In this document: in pieces, positions 63,485-64,000 of the stretch
Numbering within the stretch: the first letter of the stretch is position 1
Layout: every line of letters starts with the position of its first letter
NCBI GenBank assembly: GCA_036655355.1
Contig: JAVVQG010000007.1
Coordinates: 124,001-188,000 of the forward strand
Origin: JAUNSR01 sp036655355
GTDB lineage: Bacteria; Bacteroidota; Bacteroidia; Bacteroidales; JAUNSR01
Reading direction: 5' to 3'
Length of the DNA stretch: 64,000 nucleotides
The notes under the pieces: model-generated
The model's input: only the letters and a program-made list of their open reading frames with translations
What the model was told of the DNA's origin: nothing
Database searches by the model: none
Program-made: the position numbers and the translations under genes

Positions 63485-64000
63485 ATGATACAAACCATTA
63501 AGAACAGAATATTAAATGGAGGATCAATCTCCGAACAAGAAGCTCGAGGTTTAATCGAAACTCCGGCCGAAACGTTATTTGAAGCAGCTCAAGAACTTAC
63601 CCGTCACTTTTTGAAAGATGACTTTGACATGTGTTCAATCATGAATGTAAAATCGGGCAAATGTCCTGAAGACTGTAAATGGTGCGCACAATCCGCTCAC
63701 TACAAAACCACGGCTGAGGTTTATAACCTACTTCCAAAGGAAGCGTGTGTCCAACAAGCCATTTATCATGAGAAACAAGGGATTCGTCGCTTCTCCTTAG
63801 TTGCCAGTGGACGAAGATTGACAAAAAAACAGATGGCTTCGGTTTGTGAAAGTTATCGTGAGATGCACGAGAAATCAGGAATCAGCCTTTGTGCCTCACT
63901 TGGATTGTTGGATAGCGAAGACATGAAAAATCTATATGAGGTAGGTGTAAACCGATACCATTGCAATTTGGAAACTGCCCCCTCTAAGTTCGGGGAGTTG
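63485..64000 (+). CDS. bioB: biotin synthase, 5' part only
   Basis: The frame runs from the ATG at 63485 to the right window edge (172 codons seen). The radical-SAM CxxxCxxC motif is CPEDCKWC, preceded by SIMNVKSGK and followed by AQSAHY, all classic BioB. It inserts sulfur into dethiobiotin. The tail HCNLETAPSKF is in the expected order. The small basic gene precedes it. Confidence 0.95.
   Translation, partial: MIQTIKNRILNGGSISEQEARGLIETPAETLFEAAQELTRHFLKDDFDMCSIMNVKSGKCPEDCKWCAQSAHYKTTAEVYNLLPKEACVQQAIYHEKQGIRRFSLVASGRRLTKKQMASVCESYREMHEKSGISLCASLGLLDSEDMKNLYEVGVNRYHCNLETAPSKFGEL

Overview
The window is a stretch of a Bacteroidales chromosome, probably near Porphyromonas, Parabacteroides or Dysgonomonas. 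Four things point there. Promoters carry the Bacteroidetes -7 box TAnnTTTG, often with a TTG/TTTG 19-21 bases upstream. There is a SusC/SusD/SusE/GH97 glycan locus. There is a DPP11-type S46 peptidase. The housekeeping genes have Bacteroidetes traits (type 3 ProRS, PIN-PhoH protein, ACT-domain SerB, DUF695 and PG_1098-like proteins). I saw no tRNA, rRNA, CRISPR array, IS element, prophage or conjugative gene.

Layout. 1-2.5 kb: end of an FmdE-like gene, a cysteine hydrolase, then rmuC facing it across a bidirectional terminator. 2.5-4.8 kb: pyrC and a dolichol-phosphate-mannose-synthase-like glycosyltransferase. 4.9-9.6 kb: a two-gene unit of a very unusual 1092-residue protein (two tandem degenerate thiamine-pyrophosphate-enzyme modules) followed by a DcaP-like porin. 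9.9-20.2 kb: mfd, corA, a CPHC thioredoxin, nhaC, a PG_1098-like methyltransferase and a DPP11-like peptidase. 20.2-27.1 kb: threonine aldolase, a subtilase, proS, a small secreted protein, an OmpA-family protein and an acidic small protein. 27.1-27.8 kb: a gene-poor gap with odd inverted repeats. 27.8-37.4 kb: a polysaccharide utilisation locus (susC, susD, susE, GH97) divergent from a LacI-type regulator. 37.4-46.2 kb: clpB, tgt, a LptF/LptG permease, a cysteine-free thioredoxin-like protein, serB, a Dabb protein and udk. 46.3-55 kb: MltF-like lytic transglycosylase, an unrecognised lipoprotein, a patatin/Omp85 protein, an S41 peptidase and PhoH. 55-64 kb: folC, an SPFH protein, several small proteins, a Bax-inhibitor-1 protein, a CDGSH protein, an MBL hydrolase, murB, a small unknown protein and the start of bioB.

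The cell appears to live on peptides (S46, S8 and S41 peptidases) and alpha-glucans (GH97 locus). The strongest candidate for something undescribed is the double pseudo-TPP protein at 6288-9566. Both halves replace the catalytic glutamate with proline and the TPP/Mg motif is broken. It is cotranscribed with a porin. Its start codon lies at the edge of a ~95-base repeat that occurs three times here, twice abutting a start codon.
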